Part shown: piece after piece, positions 23,742 to 32,197 of the stretch
Layout: every line of letters begins with the position of its first letter
Numbering within the stretch: the first letter of the stretch is position 1
Made by a program: the position numbers and the translations under genes
Notes under the pieces: generated by a model
Database searches by the model: none
Told to the model about the DNA's origin: nothing
What the model saw: the letters and a program-made list of their open reading frames with translations, nothing else
Assembly (NCBI GenBank): GCA_937876395.1
Contig: CALEIM010000077.1
Location: 1 to 39,129, forward strand
DNA: 39,129 bases
From: an uncultured Wenzhouxiangella sp.
GTDB taxonomy: Bacteria; Pseudomonadota; Gammaproteobacteria; Xanthomonadales; Wenzhouxiangellaceae
Reading direction: 5' to 3'

Positions 23742-25571
23742 ATGCCGAGTACGGATTTCAGTTTCAGCCTCCAGCCAGAACGCATCGCAAGCGGGGAAGA
23801 TGGCCCGGCCTGCCTGGCCCTGCCCTACGCCGCGCGGATGCTCGACTCGCAGTCGGTTGCCGTGCAGATCAGCGGCGGGAGCACAAGCCGCGTTCTGCCG
23901 CTGCCTCTGGTTCAGATTCTCAGCCAGTGCAACCGGCTGCGCCGTCCGAATGAGCATATCAGCCAGGTCATCCAGGCGCTGCGCGCGCCCGAGTCACAGC
24001 GTGGCGAAATCCGGCGCGGCCTCGACCAACTGCTTGAACAGGGCCTGCTGCTGAGCGACGCGGCACTGCTTGAACGCATGGCCAGATCGCCGGCCGGACC
24101 CGGTCCGGCCCCCATCGAGGCCCTGTTTATTCGTAGCTGCGGGCGGCCGACGACGCTGCGTCGCCTGCTTCAATCGCTGATTGCCCGACCGCTGCCGGAC
24201 GAGTTGACTCACTGCATCGTCCTCGACGACAGCCGACAGGCCAGCGAACAGGCCGAAATCCGCCGTCTGGTTGAAGAATTCGCGCCACAACTTTCGGGCC
24301 GCCTGCGCCTGGTTGATCGCACACAGCGGCAGCGCCTGCTGGAATCCATCACCCAGCGCGCCGAAATCAAGCCGGAGCAGCTCAACTGGCTGGTTGACGG
24401 CGATCCCGACGACCCGGCGCCGAGCTACGGCGCCAGCCTCAACCTCGCTCTGCTGCTCGGCGCCGGTCTGAACATCGGCATGCTTGATGACGATGCCACA
24501 CTCGACGCCTTCACCCTGCCCGACAGTAAAGAATCGCCCGGCTTTCGCCGCCGCCAGTCCGCCCGTATCCACTTTCCCGAACCAGACTGGTCGCTGCCCG
24601 GAACGTATTACGCGCCGCTTGCTGAGCATCCACTTGCAGCTCATGGTGCAATACTCGGCGGCAGCGCGGCCGCGCTGGCGAAAAACGCGGATTCGGGCAA
24701 TGCCCAGGAACTGCTGGCCGATCTCGACCCCCAGCTACTCCATTTTCTGTCCGGCCCGACCCGGGTTCGCCTGTCAAGCAGCGGCACCCTGGGTGACCCG
24801 GGAACCCGCTCGATGCACTGGCTGCTGGCCGCAGAACCAGCCCAGCTTCAGCCGCTGCTGGAAAGCCCCGAACGCGGCCGGGCTCTGTTCGATCAGCGCC
24901 GCCTGGCGCGCTCGGCGAGCCGCCCCGAGCTGAACATGGCCTTTGCCCTGATGACCACCACCCTGACCGGTATCGACAACCGTGAGCTGCTGCTGCCCAC
25001 TCAGGCGCGCGGGGCGAATGAAGACATGCTGTTCGGCGCACTGACCGGCTTTTTGCATCCCGGCACGCTGCACTGCGGCCTGCCGCATATGCTGTTTCAT
25101 CAGCGCCCCGACCCACGGCGCTGGCAGGCTGAAGGTTTCGAGCGCGGGCGCTCTTTCAACCGTGCCGGATTTTTGACCCGCGTCATCGAAGAGCTGACGC
25201 GCAGCAGCCAGGCCACGGATACCGAGCGGCGGCTTGATCTGCTTGGCGCAACGTTTCGTGATCAGGGCGCAAGCAGCAATCTGCGCGAGAAACTTGAAGC
25301 TGGTCTGATCAACAGCCGGGCCGATTTGAGCGAGCAGCTGGACAGCACGCGTCGAGCCCTCCGCCCGCCGCCCTGGCTGGACCAGAACTACCAGCGCGCC
25401 CTGAAAGCACAGCACACGACAAGCCCGAAAGATAAAGTCGGCCTGGATCAACTGGCAGCCGAACTGCCAGCTTTTCTGGATCGCTATGCCGCCGCCTTGA
25501 GCACCTGGCCTCAGGCCTGGCAGACTTGCCGCATGCTCGGCCTCACAAAGCTTGTGGAACTCGCTCGATGA
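23742..25571 (+). CDS. Large glycosyltransferase-like protein with N-terminal winged-helix-like region, function unknown
   Basis: I cannot assign a named family. The 609-residue protein has no signal peptide or membrane segment. Residues about 45-110 (LPLPLVQILSQCNRLRRPNE, then RGLDQLLEQGLLLSD) look like a small winged-helix or PqqD-like domain. From about 125 it resembles a GT-A fold: EALFIRSCGRPTTLRRLLQS, CIVLDDS, then PSYGASLNLALLLGAGLNIG leading into MLDDDATLDAF with a DDD metal-type motif. A later RGANEDMLFGALTGFL resembles the catalytic ED segment of GT2 enzymes. The stop overlaps the amgK start (ATGA), so the two are translationally coupled. A sugar-transfer or sugar-nucleotide role linked to cell-wall recycling is an inference. 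A TTG at 23718 is an alternative start. Confidence 0.7.
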   Translation: MPSTDFSFSLQPERIASGEDGPACLALPYAARMLDSQSVAVQISGGSTSRVLPLPLVQILSQCNRLRRPNEHISQVIQALRAPESQRGEIRRGLDQLLEQGLLLSDAALLERMARSPAGPGPAPIEALFIRSCGRPTTLRRLLQSLIARPLPDELTHCIVLDDSRQASEQAEIRRLVEEFAPQLSGRLRLVDRTQRQRLLESITQRAEIKPEQLNWLVDGDPDDPAPSYGASLNLALLLGAGLNIGMLDDDATLDAFTLPDSKESPGFRRRQSARIHFPEPDWSLPGTYYAPLAEHPLAAHGAILGGSAAALAKNADSGNAQELLADLDPQLLHFLSGPTRVRLSSSGTLGDPGTRSMHWLLAAEPAQLQPLLESPERGRALFDQRRLARSASRPELNMAFALMTTTLTGIDNRELLLPTQARGANEDMLFGALTGFLHPGTLHCGLPHMLFHQRPDPRRWQAEGFERGRSFNRAGFLTRVIEELTRSSQATDTERRLDLLGATFRDQGASSNLREKLEAGLINSRADLSEQLDSTRRALRPPPWLDQNYQRALKAQHTTSPKDKVGLDQLAAELPAFLDRYAAALSTWPQAWQTCRMLGLTKLVELAR

Positions 25572-26560
25572 GCGCGGACCCGCGCCGGGAAATGGCCGAA
25601 AGCTGGGCTGCCGAACAGCTCGGGTGGCGCGACTTTGACAGCCAGACGGTGGCCAGCGACGCCAGCGCCCGGCGCTATTTTCGTCTCAGCCACGGCGATC
25701 AGACCCGACTGGTCATGGACGCCCCACCCGAGCATGAAAACACCCGCGCCTTTGTCGATATCGCCGCGCGCCTGGCATCCTGTGGCGTGCACGTGCCGCA
25801 AATCTTTGCCCACGATCCTGAGCGCGGCCTGATTCTGCTTGGTGATCTCGGCCACCAGCCATTCCATCACATTCTTGATCAGGCCAATGCCGACACGCTG
25901 TTCAACGATGCAGTCGACACGCTGATCCGCATTCAGCTCAAGGCCGACACCACTGGCCTGCCCGACTACGACCCGGCCTTGCTGCTGGCTGAGCTGGCTC
26001 TATTTCCTGACTGGTTTCTGGCCCGACACTGGCGGATCGAACCCAGCGAAGACGAGCTCGATGCCTGGGATATGGTCTGCGCCAACCTGCTGCGCTGGGC
26101 GCTTGATCAGGCCCAGGTGTTCTGCCACCGCGACTACATGCCGCGCAACCTGCTGCTCAACGAGCCGAACCCGGGCATCATTGATTTTCAGGATGCCGTG
26201 CGTGGCCCGATCAGCTACGATCCGGTCTGCCTGTTCCGCGACGCGTTTTTAAGTTGGCCGCCACAGCGTGTGGATGCCTGGCTGGAAGACTATCGTCAAC
26301 GCGCGCTGGCCGCCGGCCTGGCCGTCCCTGAAGACCCTGAAATGTGGCGCCGTAGCTGCGATTTCATCGGCGTCCATCGCCATCTGAAAGTGATTGGCAT
26401 CTTTGCCCGAATTCGCTACCGCGACGGCAAGCCCCGATACCTGGAAGACAGCCCGCGCTTTTTTCGCTATCTCGAACAGGCCATCGGCCGCAACCACGAG
26501 CTCATCGAGCTCCAGCACCTGCTGACGGTCTGGCGCGGCCGACGCCGGATGCCTCACTGA
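25568..26560 (+). CDS. amgK: N-acetylmuramate/N-acetylglucosamine anomeric kinase AmgK
   Basis: AmgK phosphorylates the anomeric carbon of MurNAc (and GlcNAc), feeding recycled cell-wall sugar to MurU. It is an aminoglycoside-phosphotransferase fold kinase. The 330-residue protein shows DASARRYFRL and LILLGDLG near the N-lobe, and the catalytic loop FCHRDYMPRNLLL (His187-Asp189, Asn194) followed by the metal aspartate Asp206 in IIDFQDAVRGPISYD. The ATG at 25568 overlaps the previous stop (ATGA). MurU follows 22 bp later. The pair bypasses de novo UDP-MurNAc synthesis, the step hit by fosfomycin, in Pseudomonas; family knowledge supports the same role here. Confidence 0.88.
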   Translation: MSADPRREMAESWAAEQLGWRDFDSQTVASDASARRYFRLSHGDQTRLVMDAPPEHENTRAFVDIAARLASCGVHVPQIFAHDPERGLILLGDLGHQPFHHILDQANADTLFNDAVDTLIRIQLKADTTGLPDYDPALLLAELALFPDWFLARHWRIEPSEDELDAWDMVCANLLRWALDQAQVFCHRDYMPRNLLLNEPNPGIIDFQDAVRGPISYDPVCLFRDAFLSWPPQRVDAWLEDYRQRALAAGLAVPEDPEMWRRSCDFIGVHRHLKVIGIFARIRYRDGKPRYLEDSPRFFRYLEQAIGRNHELIELQHLLTVWRGRRRMPH

Positions 26561-26582
26561 GCGCGAGTATGTTGATGCTGTC

Positions 26583-27233
26583 ATGAAAGCCATGATTCTG
26601 GCTGCCGGGCGCGGCGAGCGCTTGCGTCCGCTGACCGACAGCGTGCCAAAGCCGCTCATCAGGATTGGCGGCAAGGCCTTGATCGTGCGCCACCTCGAAG
26701 CCCTGGCCGAAGCGGGCTTTTCCGATATCGTTATCAACCTGGCCTGGCTGGGCGAGCAGATTCAGCACGCGTTGGGCGACGGCCGCTCGTTCGGTCTGAG
26801 CATTCGCTACAGCCGTGAGCCAACCGCGCTGGAGACTGCCGGCGGCATCATCCAGGCCCTGCCGCTGCTCGGTGACCAGCCTTTCGTCGTTATCAGCGCC
26901 GATGTGTTGACCGACTATTCCTTGAACAGGTTGCCTGCCTCTCTCGACGGCCTGGCCCATCTGGTGCTGGTCGACAATCCGCCCCATCACCCCGACGGGG
27001 ATTTTGCGCTGGATGGCAGGCAGATCAAGCTGAGCGAATCCGGGCGCCTGACTTTCAGCGGAATCGCCGTATTCGACCCGGCCCTGTTGACTGGCCTGAC
27101 ACCGGGCCGAAGAGCGCTCAGACCGGTGCTGGAAGCAGCCATCGCCGCCGGTCAGGTCAGCGGCGAGCGCTATGGCGGGCTGTGGGCCGACGTCGGCACG
27201 CCCGAACGCCTGGCCGCGGCTGAGCAATCCTAG
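26583..27233 (+). CDS. murU: N-acetylmuramate alpha-1-phosphate uridylyltransferase MurU
   Basis: MurU converts MurNAc-1-phosphate and UTP to UDP-MurNAc in the recycling route. The 216-residue protein opens with the nucleotidyltransferase signature MKAMILAAGRGERLRPLTD and VPKPL (Lys23). It then has the VINLAWLGEQI segment, SADVLTDYS for the metal aspartate, and a close, GLWADVGTPERLAAA, typical of sugar-1-phosphate nucleotidyltransferases of this size. Context after amgK favours MurU over other short nucleotidyltransferases. The stop is 13 bp from the convergent alkaline phosphatase stop; no terminator is seen between them. Confidence 0.87.
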   Translation: MKAMILAAGRGERLRPLTDSVPKPLIRIGGKALIVRHLEALAEAGFSDIVINLAWLGEQIQHALGDGRSFGLSIRYSREPTALETAGGIIQALPLLGDQPFVVISADVLTDYSLNRLPASLDGLAHLVLVDNPPHHPDGDFALDGRQIKLSESGRLTFSGIAVFDPALLTGLTPGRRALRPVLEAAIAAGQVSGERYGGLWADVGTPERLAAAEQS

Positions 27234-27246
27234 CCCGGATGTTTCA

Positions 27247-28980
27247 TCAATTGCGCCCGCCCTCGCTTGAACCTTGCCCGCACACGGGATTTTCCTCAGT
27301 CGGGCGTATGGCCTGATACGCCACTTCTTCGGAAAAATCCGTGTGCGAACAATGTCCTGCACGATCATCGTGCGCATTCATGAAACATCCGGGCTGGCCT
27401 TCATCAGTACAGGAAGCCTGATCCCGCAGGCGCTGCCAGTTGGGCAGACCGTTTTCACCGGCCAGCTTCGCGGCCGCCTCGCCCAACGGCGGCAGTGCCT
27501 CGACAATGGCGTGAAAAATGAGGTTTTGCTCGATCACGCCCCACAGCAGATCCGCACCAGCGCCGCGCGCATACAACGGCACATCTTCACCCGAGTGGCT
27601 GCCTGACCACAGATTGAAACCGGCTTCCTGGGTAAAATCCGGATCGGCCGGATCGATGCGCGCAAAATCAGGCCGTTGCCCGCCCCGATAACCGGGACCG
27701 TGGGTATAGGCCAGCACCGTCAACGGGATGCCGTCGGCGTCGCGCCGCAGCCTGTCTTCAGCCGGCCCTTCACCGGGCTGTACAGCCAGACCGGCAATCG
27801 GATTGCCACGCTCACCATAGGCGCCGAAGGTGAGCGCATGGGCATGATCGGCGGTGACAATAATAAGGGTGTCATCACCGGTCATTTCGTCGGCCACACG
27901 CACCGCGTCGGCAAAGGCGATGGTATCGGTCAGCGCGCGCCAGGCATTGTTGTAGTGGTGGGCATGGTCAATGCGACCGCCTTCGACCATCAGGAAAAAG
28001 CCGCGCTCGTCATCGGCCAGCAGCTCCAGGCTTTTGCGGGTCATCTCGGCCAGCGAGGGCTCACCGGCCACATCATCGGCCCGGTCATGCTCGTACTGCA
28101 TGTGGCTGGACTCGAACAGGCCAAACACGGGGCCAGGCTGTGCGCCCGAAAGCGCGTTGAAGCCTTCAAGGTTCCAGACATAGCGGCCTTCCGTATGGCG
28201 CTCCTGCCACTCCCTGATCAAATTTCGGCCGTCGCCGCGGTGGCCGCGCTGGTCCGGGTCTTCCGGATCGCGCTCCTTGCCGGGCAAAAAGGCACGCCGA
28301 CCGCCGCCGAAAACCACGTCAATTGGACCCAGCCCCCCTTTGTCAGAATAGTCGATCAACTGAAGGGCAATGTCTCTGCAGCCGGCTTCGCGCGCATCCG
28401 GCGGCATGCCACGATCCGTCTCCCAGTTGCGGTCAACCGTGCGCGCGTACAAAGCGGCCGGCGTGGCGTGGGTAATGCGCGTAGTGGTGACAATGCCGCT
28501 GCGCAGACCGGCGAGCTGGGCCAGGTCAAGCAGGGTCACGCGCTCGCTGCCGGCCTGTGAGGCACAGTCACCGCGCCGCGCGTTTTGATCCACCGCGATT
28601 GCGCCGGCAAAGGTTTTCACGCCGGTGGTCATGGCCGTCATCGTGCCGGCCGAGTCCGGAGTCTGCTGATTGCTGTTGTAGGTCTTGACCAGGGCGGTGT
28701 GACGAAAACGCTCGAAATGCAGGTAATTTTCCTCGCCCGGCTCGCCGCGCAACTGACCATCGAGAATGCGCGCCGCGGCTACCGTGGCCAGGCTCATGCC
28801 ATCACCAACGAACAGAATAACGTTGCGGGCCGGCGCAGCCGAAGGATTCGCTGCCGCCCGCTCGGCAATCTGCGCTTGAGCCGTCCGGTACCAGCCTTCC
28901 GGCCCGGAATGAGCCCACAAGGTCGCCGCCGGCAGGACCAGCCCCACAAAAACGCTGCCCAGCAAGGGAAATCGCTTCAT
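27247..28980 (-). CDS. phoA: Alkaline phosphatase (PhoA family), secreted
   Basis: The 577-residue protein has an N-terminal signal peptide (about 1-23) and the alkaline phosphatase metal and nucleophile motifs: NVILFVGDGMS (Asp60), TPDSAGTMTAM with nucleophile Ser110, VEGGRIDHAHH, IIVTADHAHA, and the distal SGSHSGEDVPLYA histidine. It releases phosphate from monoesters in the periplasm using two Zn and one Mg. At 577 residues it is longer than the E. coli enzyme (471). The extra part is a tail of about 60 residues after the last metal motif with four cysteines, ending in a Gly/Ser/Glu-rich segment. No Pho box is recognised upstream. It is convergent with murU and divergent from the pnt operon. 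Confidence 0.93.
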   Translation of the reverse strand: MKRFPLLGSVFVGLVLPAATLWAHSGPEGWYRTAQAQIAERAAANPSAAPARNVILFVGDGMSLATVAAARILDGQLRGEPGEENYLHFERFRHTALVKTYNSNQQTPDSAGTMTAMTTGVKTFAGAIAVDQNARRGDCASQAGSERVTLLDLAQLAGLRSGIVTTTRITHATPAALYARTVDRNWETDRGMPPDAREAGCRDIALQLIDYSDKGGLGPIDVVFGGGRRAFLPGKERDPEDPDQRGHRGDGRNLIREWQERHTEGRYVWNLEGFNALSGAQPGPVFGLFESSHMQYEHDRADDVAGEPSLAEMTRKSLELLADDERGFFLMVEGGRIDHAHHYNNAWRALTDTIAFADAVRVADEMTGDDTLIIVTADHAHALTFGAYGERGNPIAGLAVQPGEGPAEDRLRRDADGIPLTVLAYTHGPGYRGGQRPDFARIDPADPDFTQEAGFNLWSGSHSGEDVPLYARGAGADLLWGVIEQNLIFHAIVEALPPLGEAAAKLAGENGLPNWQRLRDQASCTDEGQPGCFMNAHDDRAGHCSHTDFSEEVAYQAIRPTEENPVCGQGSSEGGRN

Positions 28981-29120
28981 GTTGCCATTGTATCAAGCAC
29001 GGTTACCGGCTTATTACCCGATGGGCATCTGAAAGTGTCGAAAAATAACGGTTTACGCTTTACGGTGGGCGGGTAGGCATGATGGCCGTTCACCCGCAAA
29101 CCGTGAAACGTCTTCCTTCC

Positions 29121-29150
29121 TTGCGTCCGGACCCGGCCTGCCGCTACACT
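29121..29150 (+). promoter_or_regulatory. Probable promoter of the pnt operon
   Basis: TTGCGT (29121-29126) and TACACT (29145-29150) are spaced by 18 bp, 26 nt before the pntAA ATG, which has GAGGGA as ribosome site. Confidence 0.5.
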
Positions 29151-29176
29151 TTGGGGCGTTCATCTGAGGGATTCCC

Positions 29177-30286
29177 ATGACGGTTCGAATCGGCATCATC
29201 CGGGAGAGCGCTGCCGGGGAACGGCGTGTGGCGCTGGATCCGCCCACCGCGGCGCGCCTGCTTCAGGCTGGCCATAAGCTCTTGATCGAGTCCGGTGCCG
29301 GCACGCAGGCCGGGCATCCGGATTCGGCCTGGTCAGACTGCGAAATGCTGGATGACCCGCTCGGCGTGGCCGCTCAGGTTGACGTGCTGCTGTGCGTGCG
29401 GCGGCCATCGGTGGCAGTGCTGGAAAAGCTCAAATCCGGCGCGCTGGTCATTGGCCAGTTGGCGCCGCATCAGAATTTTGACGAGCTCCGGCCGGCGATA
29501 GAAAACGGCGTGTCGCTGCTGAGCATGGAGCTGGTACCGCGCATCACCCGCGCCCAGGCCATGGACGTGCTCAGCTCCCAGGCGACGGTTGCCGGCTACA
29601 AGGCGGTAATTATTGCTGCCGACATCGCGCCGCGGCTGTTTCCGATGCTGACCACGGCCGCCGGTACGCTGCGCCCGGCCAAGGCGGTGGTGATCGGCGC
29701 TGGCGTAGCCGGCCTGCAGGCGATTGCGACGGCCCGGCGGCTGGGTGCGCAGGTGGAGGCGTATGACATTCGTGCCGCCGCGCGCGAGCAGGTTGAGTCA
29801 CTCGGCGCAAAAATGATTGACACCGGCGTGGACGCCGAATCCAAGGGCGGCTATGCGCGCGAACTCACCGACGAGGAGCGCCAGCAGCAGGCCGATGTGC
29901 TGGCCGAACACCTGGCCCGGGCCGATGTGGTGATTTCCACCGCCGCCATTCCCGGCCGACCGGCACCGAAAATCATTACCGAGGCGATGGTCAGCGCCAT
30001 GAAGCCCGGTTCGGTGATCGTCGATCTGGCCGCCGAATCGGGCGGCAACTGCGAACTGACCCGACCCGGCGAAACAGTGGATCATCACGGCGTACTGGTC
30101 GACGGACCGCTGAACCTGGCCAGCCGGGCGGCGCTGCATTCCTCGGAAATGTATGCCAGGAACATCAACAATCTGCTCGCCCTGATGCTGACCGAGGACG
30201 GGCTGACGATTGATACCGAAGACGAAATCATCGCCGGCTGTCTGCTTGCCCACGGCGGTCAGGTCGTTCACGACAACTTCAAGTAA
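29177..30286 (+). CDS. pntAA: NAD(P) transhydrogenase subunit alpha part 1
   Basis: This is the soluble NAD(H)-binding domain I of the proton-translocating transhydrogenase, which uses the proton gradient to reduce NADP with NADH. The 369-residue protein has the alanine dehydrogenase/transhydrogenase fold: GIIRESAAGERRVALDP at the start, MELVPRITRAQAMDVLSSQA, the Rossmann motif VVIGAGVAGLQAIATARRLG, and PGSVIVDLAAESGGNCELT. It ends before any membrane segment, so the alpha subunit is split, as in Rhodospirillum, and not fused as in E. coli PntA. pntAB begins 47 bp later. Confidence 0.95.
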   Translation: MTVRIGIIRESAAGERRVALDPPTAARLLQAGHKLLIESGAGTQAGHPDSAWSDCEMLDDPLGVAAQVDVLLCVRRPSVAVLEKLKSGALVIGQLAPHQNFDELRPAIENGVSLLSMELVPRITRAQAMDVLSSQATVAGYKAVIIAADIAPRLFPMLTTAAGTLRPAKAVVIGAGVAGLQAIATARRLGAQVEAYDIRAAAREQVESLGAKMIDTGVDAESKGGYARELTDEERQQQADVLAEHLARADVVISTAAIPGRPAPKIITEAMVSAMKPGSVIVDLAAESGGNCELTRPGETVDHHGVLVDGPLNLASRAALHSSEMYARNINNLLALMLTEDGLTIDTEDEIIAGCLLAHGGQVVHDNFK

Positions 30287-30333
30287 CCACACCAGGGATC
30301 GGGGTCGACAGACCTCAGCCTGAACAGGAGAAG

Positions 30334-30669
30334 ATGGGAATGGAAGGCTGGATCGCTCTGTATATCTTCATGCTGGCGGCGTTTACCGGGGTCGAGGTGA
30401 TCCGACGGGTGCCGTCCATCCTGCATACGCCGCTGATGTCTGGCTCGAACTTCATCCACGGGATTGTTGTGGTCGGCGGCATGGTCGTGCTGGGCATGGC
30501 CGAAACCAACACCGAAATCATCATCGGCTTCATTGCCGTTTTTCTCGGGGCCGGCAACGCCGTGGGCGGCTACGTGGTGACCGAACGCATGCTTGACATG
30601 TTCAAGGCTTCGGGCCCGAAAAAAGACAGCCGGCCCGAAGACAGCCGGCCTGAATCAAACAAGGACTAG
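30334..30669 (+). CDS. pntAB: NAD(P) transhydrogenase subunit alpha part 2
   Basis: This 111-residue membrane piece carries three helices (ALYIFMLAAFTGVEVI, FIHGIVVVGGMVVLGMAE and EIIIGFIAVFLGAGNAVGG) and forms part of the proton channel with PntB. Two ATGs are possible: 30334 and 30340. AGGAG lies only 3 nt before the first and 9 nt before the second, so the second (MEGWIALY) is more likely the real start. The C-terminal tail is hydrophilic and contains a tandem 15-bp repeat. pntB starts 3 bp after the stop. Confidence 0.93.
   Translation: MGMEGWIALYIFMLAAFTGVEVIRRVPSILHTPLMSGSNFIHGIVVVGGMVVLGMAETNTEIIIGFIAVFLGAGNAVGGYVVTERMLDMFKASGPKKDSRPEDSRPESNKD
30625..30654 (+). repeat. Tandem 15-bp repeat in the pntAB tail
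   Basis: Two copies of GACAGCCGGCCCGAA (the second has T for one C) lie head to tail, encoding DSRPE twice. It adds one five-residue unit to the cytoplasmic tail without breaking the frame. Confidence 0.8.
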
Positions 30670-30672
30670 CCC

Positions 30673-32070
30673 ATGCTCCCCGGACTGGAATTCATCGTAC
30701 CCGCGGTCTATTTTGCTGCCGCGGTGATGTTCATCTACGGCCTCAAGGGCATGAGCTCACCGGTCACCGCCCGGCAAGGCATGACCTGGGCCGGCGTGGC
30801 CATGCTGCTGGCGGTTCTGGTGACCTTTGCTCACCCCAGTGTCGAAGGCAACTACGGGCTGATGATCCTTGCCCTGGTGTCAGCCTCGGCGCTGGCCTGG
30901 TGGTGGGCGCGCATCGTTGCCATGACCAATATGCCGCAGATGATTGCGCTGTACAACGGCATGGGCGGCGGTTCAGCGGCGGCGATTGCCGCAATCGAGC
31001 TGCTCAAACTGTACTCCGGTGAGGTGAGCATGCCAACGACCACCGTGCTGGTGGCCAGTTTCGGCGCCATCATCGGTTCGATTGCCTTTTCCGGCTCGCT
31101 GATCGCCTTCGCCAAACTGCAGGGCTGGCTGCGCAAAAGCTGGCGCTTTCCGGGCCAGCAGTTCGTCAACCTGATGGTCTTTGCTGCCACCGTCGGCATC
31201 GCCATCTACATTCTTGTCGAAGGACCAAACCCGGCTCTGCTGGCGGTCTTCTTTGCCCTCGCCCTGCTCGCCGGAATTTTGATCACGGTGCCGATTGGCG
31301 GGGCCGATATGCCGGTGGTGATCTCGCTGTACAACGCGCTGACCGGCATTGCCGTAGGCTTCAAGGGCTATGTGCTTGAAATCCCGGCGCTGATGATAGC
31401 CGGCATCGTGGTCGGCGCCGCTGGCGGCCTGCTCACCCAGCTCATGGCCAAGGCGATGAACCGATCGCTGACCAACGTGCTGTTCGCCGGCTTTGGCAAG
31501 GCCGACGAAGACGCCACCGGTGCGACGACGGAAGGCGAGATGAAATCCATCGATGCCAACGACGCCGCCATTCAGATGGCCTATGCAGAGAAGGTCATCA
31601 TCGTGCCCGGCTACGGCATGGCGGTCGCCCAGGCCCAGCACAAGATCTGGGAGTTGACCGACATTCTGAGAAGCCGTGGCGTCAAAGTCAGTTTTGCCAT
31701 CCACCCGGTTGCCGGCCGCATGCCCGGCCACATGAACGTGCTGCTGGCCGAAGCGGGCGTACCCTACGATCTGATCTACGATCTGGAAGACATCAATGCC
31801 CAGTTCCCAACCACCGATGTGGCTCTGGTAATCGGTGCCAACGATGTGGTCAACCCGGCCGCACGCAAGGATTCATCGAGCCCGATTTTCGGCATGCCCA
31901 TTCTGGACGTCGACCGGGCCCGCAACTGCATCGTCATCAAGCGCGGCCAGGGCACGGGTTTTTCAGGCATCGAGAACCTGCTGTTTTTCGAGGACAATAC
32001 CCGCATGCTCTACGGCGATGCGCAGAAGGTCGCGCAGGCCCTGATCAGCGCCGTCAAGGCGCTCGGCTGA
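30673..32070 (+). CDS. pntB: NAD(P) transhydrogenase subunit beta
   Basis: The 465-residue protein has a membrane half with about eight or nine helices (residues 1-270), including the conserved MPQMIALYNGMGGGSAAAIA and GGADMPVVISLYNALTG segments. Its NADP(H)-binding domain III follows: IVPGYGMAVAQAQHKIWEL, HPVAGRMPGHMNVLLAEA, VALVIGANDVVNPAA and the C-terminal IKRGQGTGFSGIENLLFF. It completes the three-gene transhydrogenase operon. Length is that of the family (E. coli 462). Confidence 0.97.
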   Translation: MLPGLEFIVPAVYFAAAVMFIYGLKGMSSPVTARQGMTWAGVAMLLAVLVTFAHPSVEGNYGLMILALVSASALAWWWARIVAMTNMPQMIALYNGMGGGSAAAIAAIELLKLYSGEVSMPTTTVLVASFGAIIGSIAFSGSLIAFAKLQGWLRKSWRFPGQQFVNLMVFAATVGIAIYILVEGPNPALLAVFFALALLAGILITVPIGGADMPVVISLYNALTGIAVGFKGYVLEIPALMIAGIVVGAAGGLLTQLMAKAMNRSLTNVLFAGFGKADEDATGATTEGEMKSIDANDAAIQMAYAEKVIIVPGYGMAVAQAQHKIWELTDILRSRGVKVSFAIHPVAGRMPGHMNVLLAEAGVPYDLIYDLEDINAQFPTTDVALVIGANDVVNPAARKDSSSPIFGMPILDVDRARNCIVIKRGQGTGFSGIENLLFFEDNTRMLYGDAQKVAQALISAVKALG

Positions 32071-32127
32071 CGGCGCAGCTCGGCTTCCAACGCACGATCA
32101 TGCTGGCCTGTACAGCGCAATTTCCGC

Positions 32128-32154
32128 TTGACAAGTGTGCTGGTGTTGTATAAC
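32128..32154 (+). promoter_or_regulatory. Promoter of the orphan lipoprotein gene
   Basis: A perfect TTGACA (32128-32133) precedes TATAAC (32149-32154) with a 15-bp spacer, or TAACAC (32151-32156) with 17 bp. The start codon is at 32198, after a GGAGGG ribosome site. Confidence 0.7.
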
Positions 32155-32156
32155 AC
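32143..32156. promoter_or_regulatory. Operator-like palindrome on the -10
   Basis: GTGTT-GTAT-AACAC is a perfect 5-bp inverted repeat with a 4-bp centre, lying directly over the -10 of the lipoprotein promoter. A repressor binding here would block polymerase. I cannot name the protein. Confidence 0.4.
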
Positions 32157-32197
32157 TACATGCCATATTTCCGACTGAATACCCCTGGAGGGTCACC

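Noticed and set aside
29048..29104. ACGGTTT / AAACCGT inverted repeat upstream of the pnt promoter
   Set aside because: Arms are 43 bp apart and only 7 bp long; not distinguishable from chance.
32135..32197. Earlier ATG for the lipoprotein
   Set aside because: It lies between the -35 and -10 of the promoter and would hide the lipoprotein signal.
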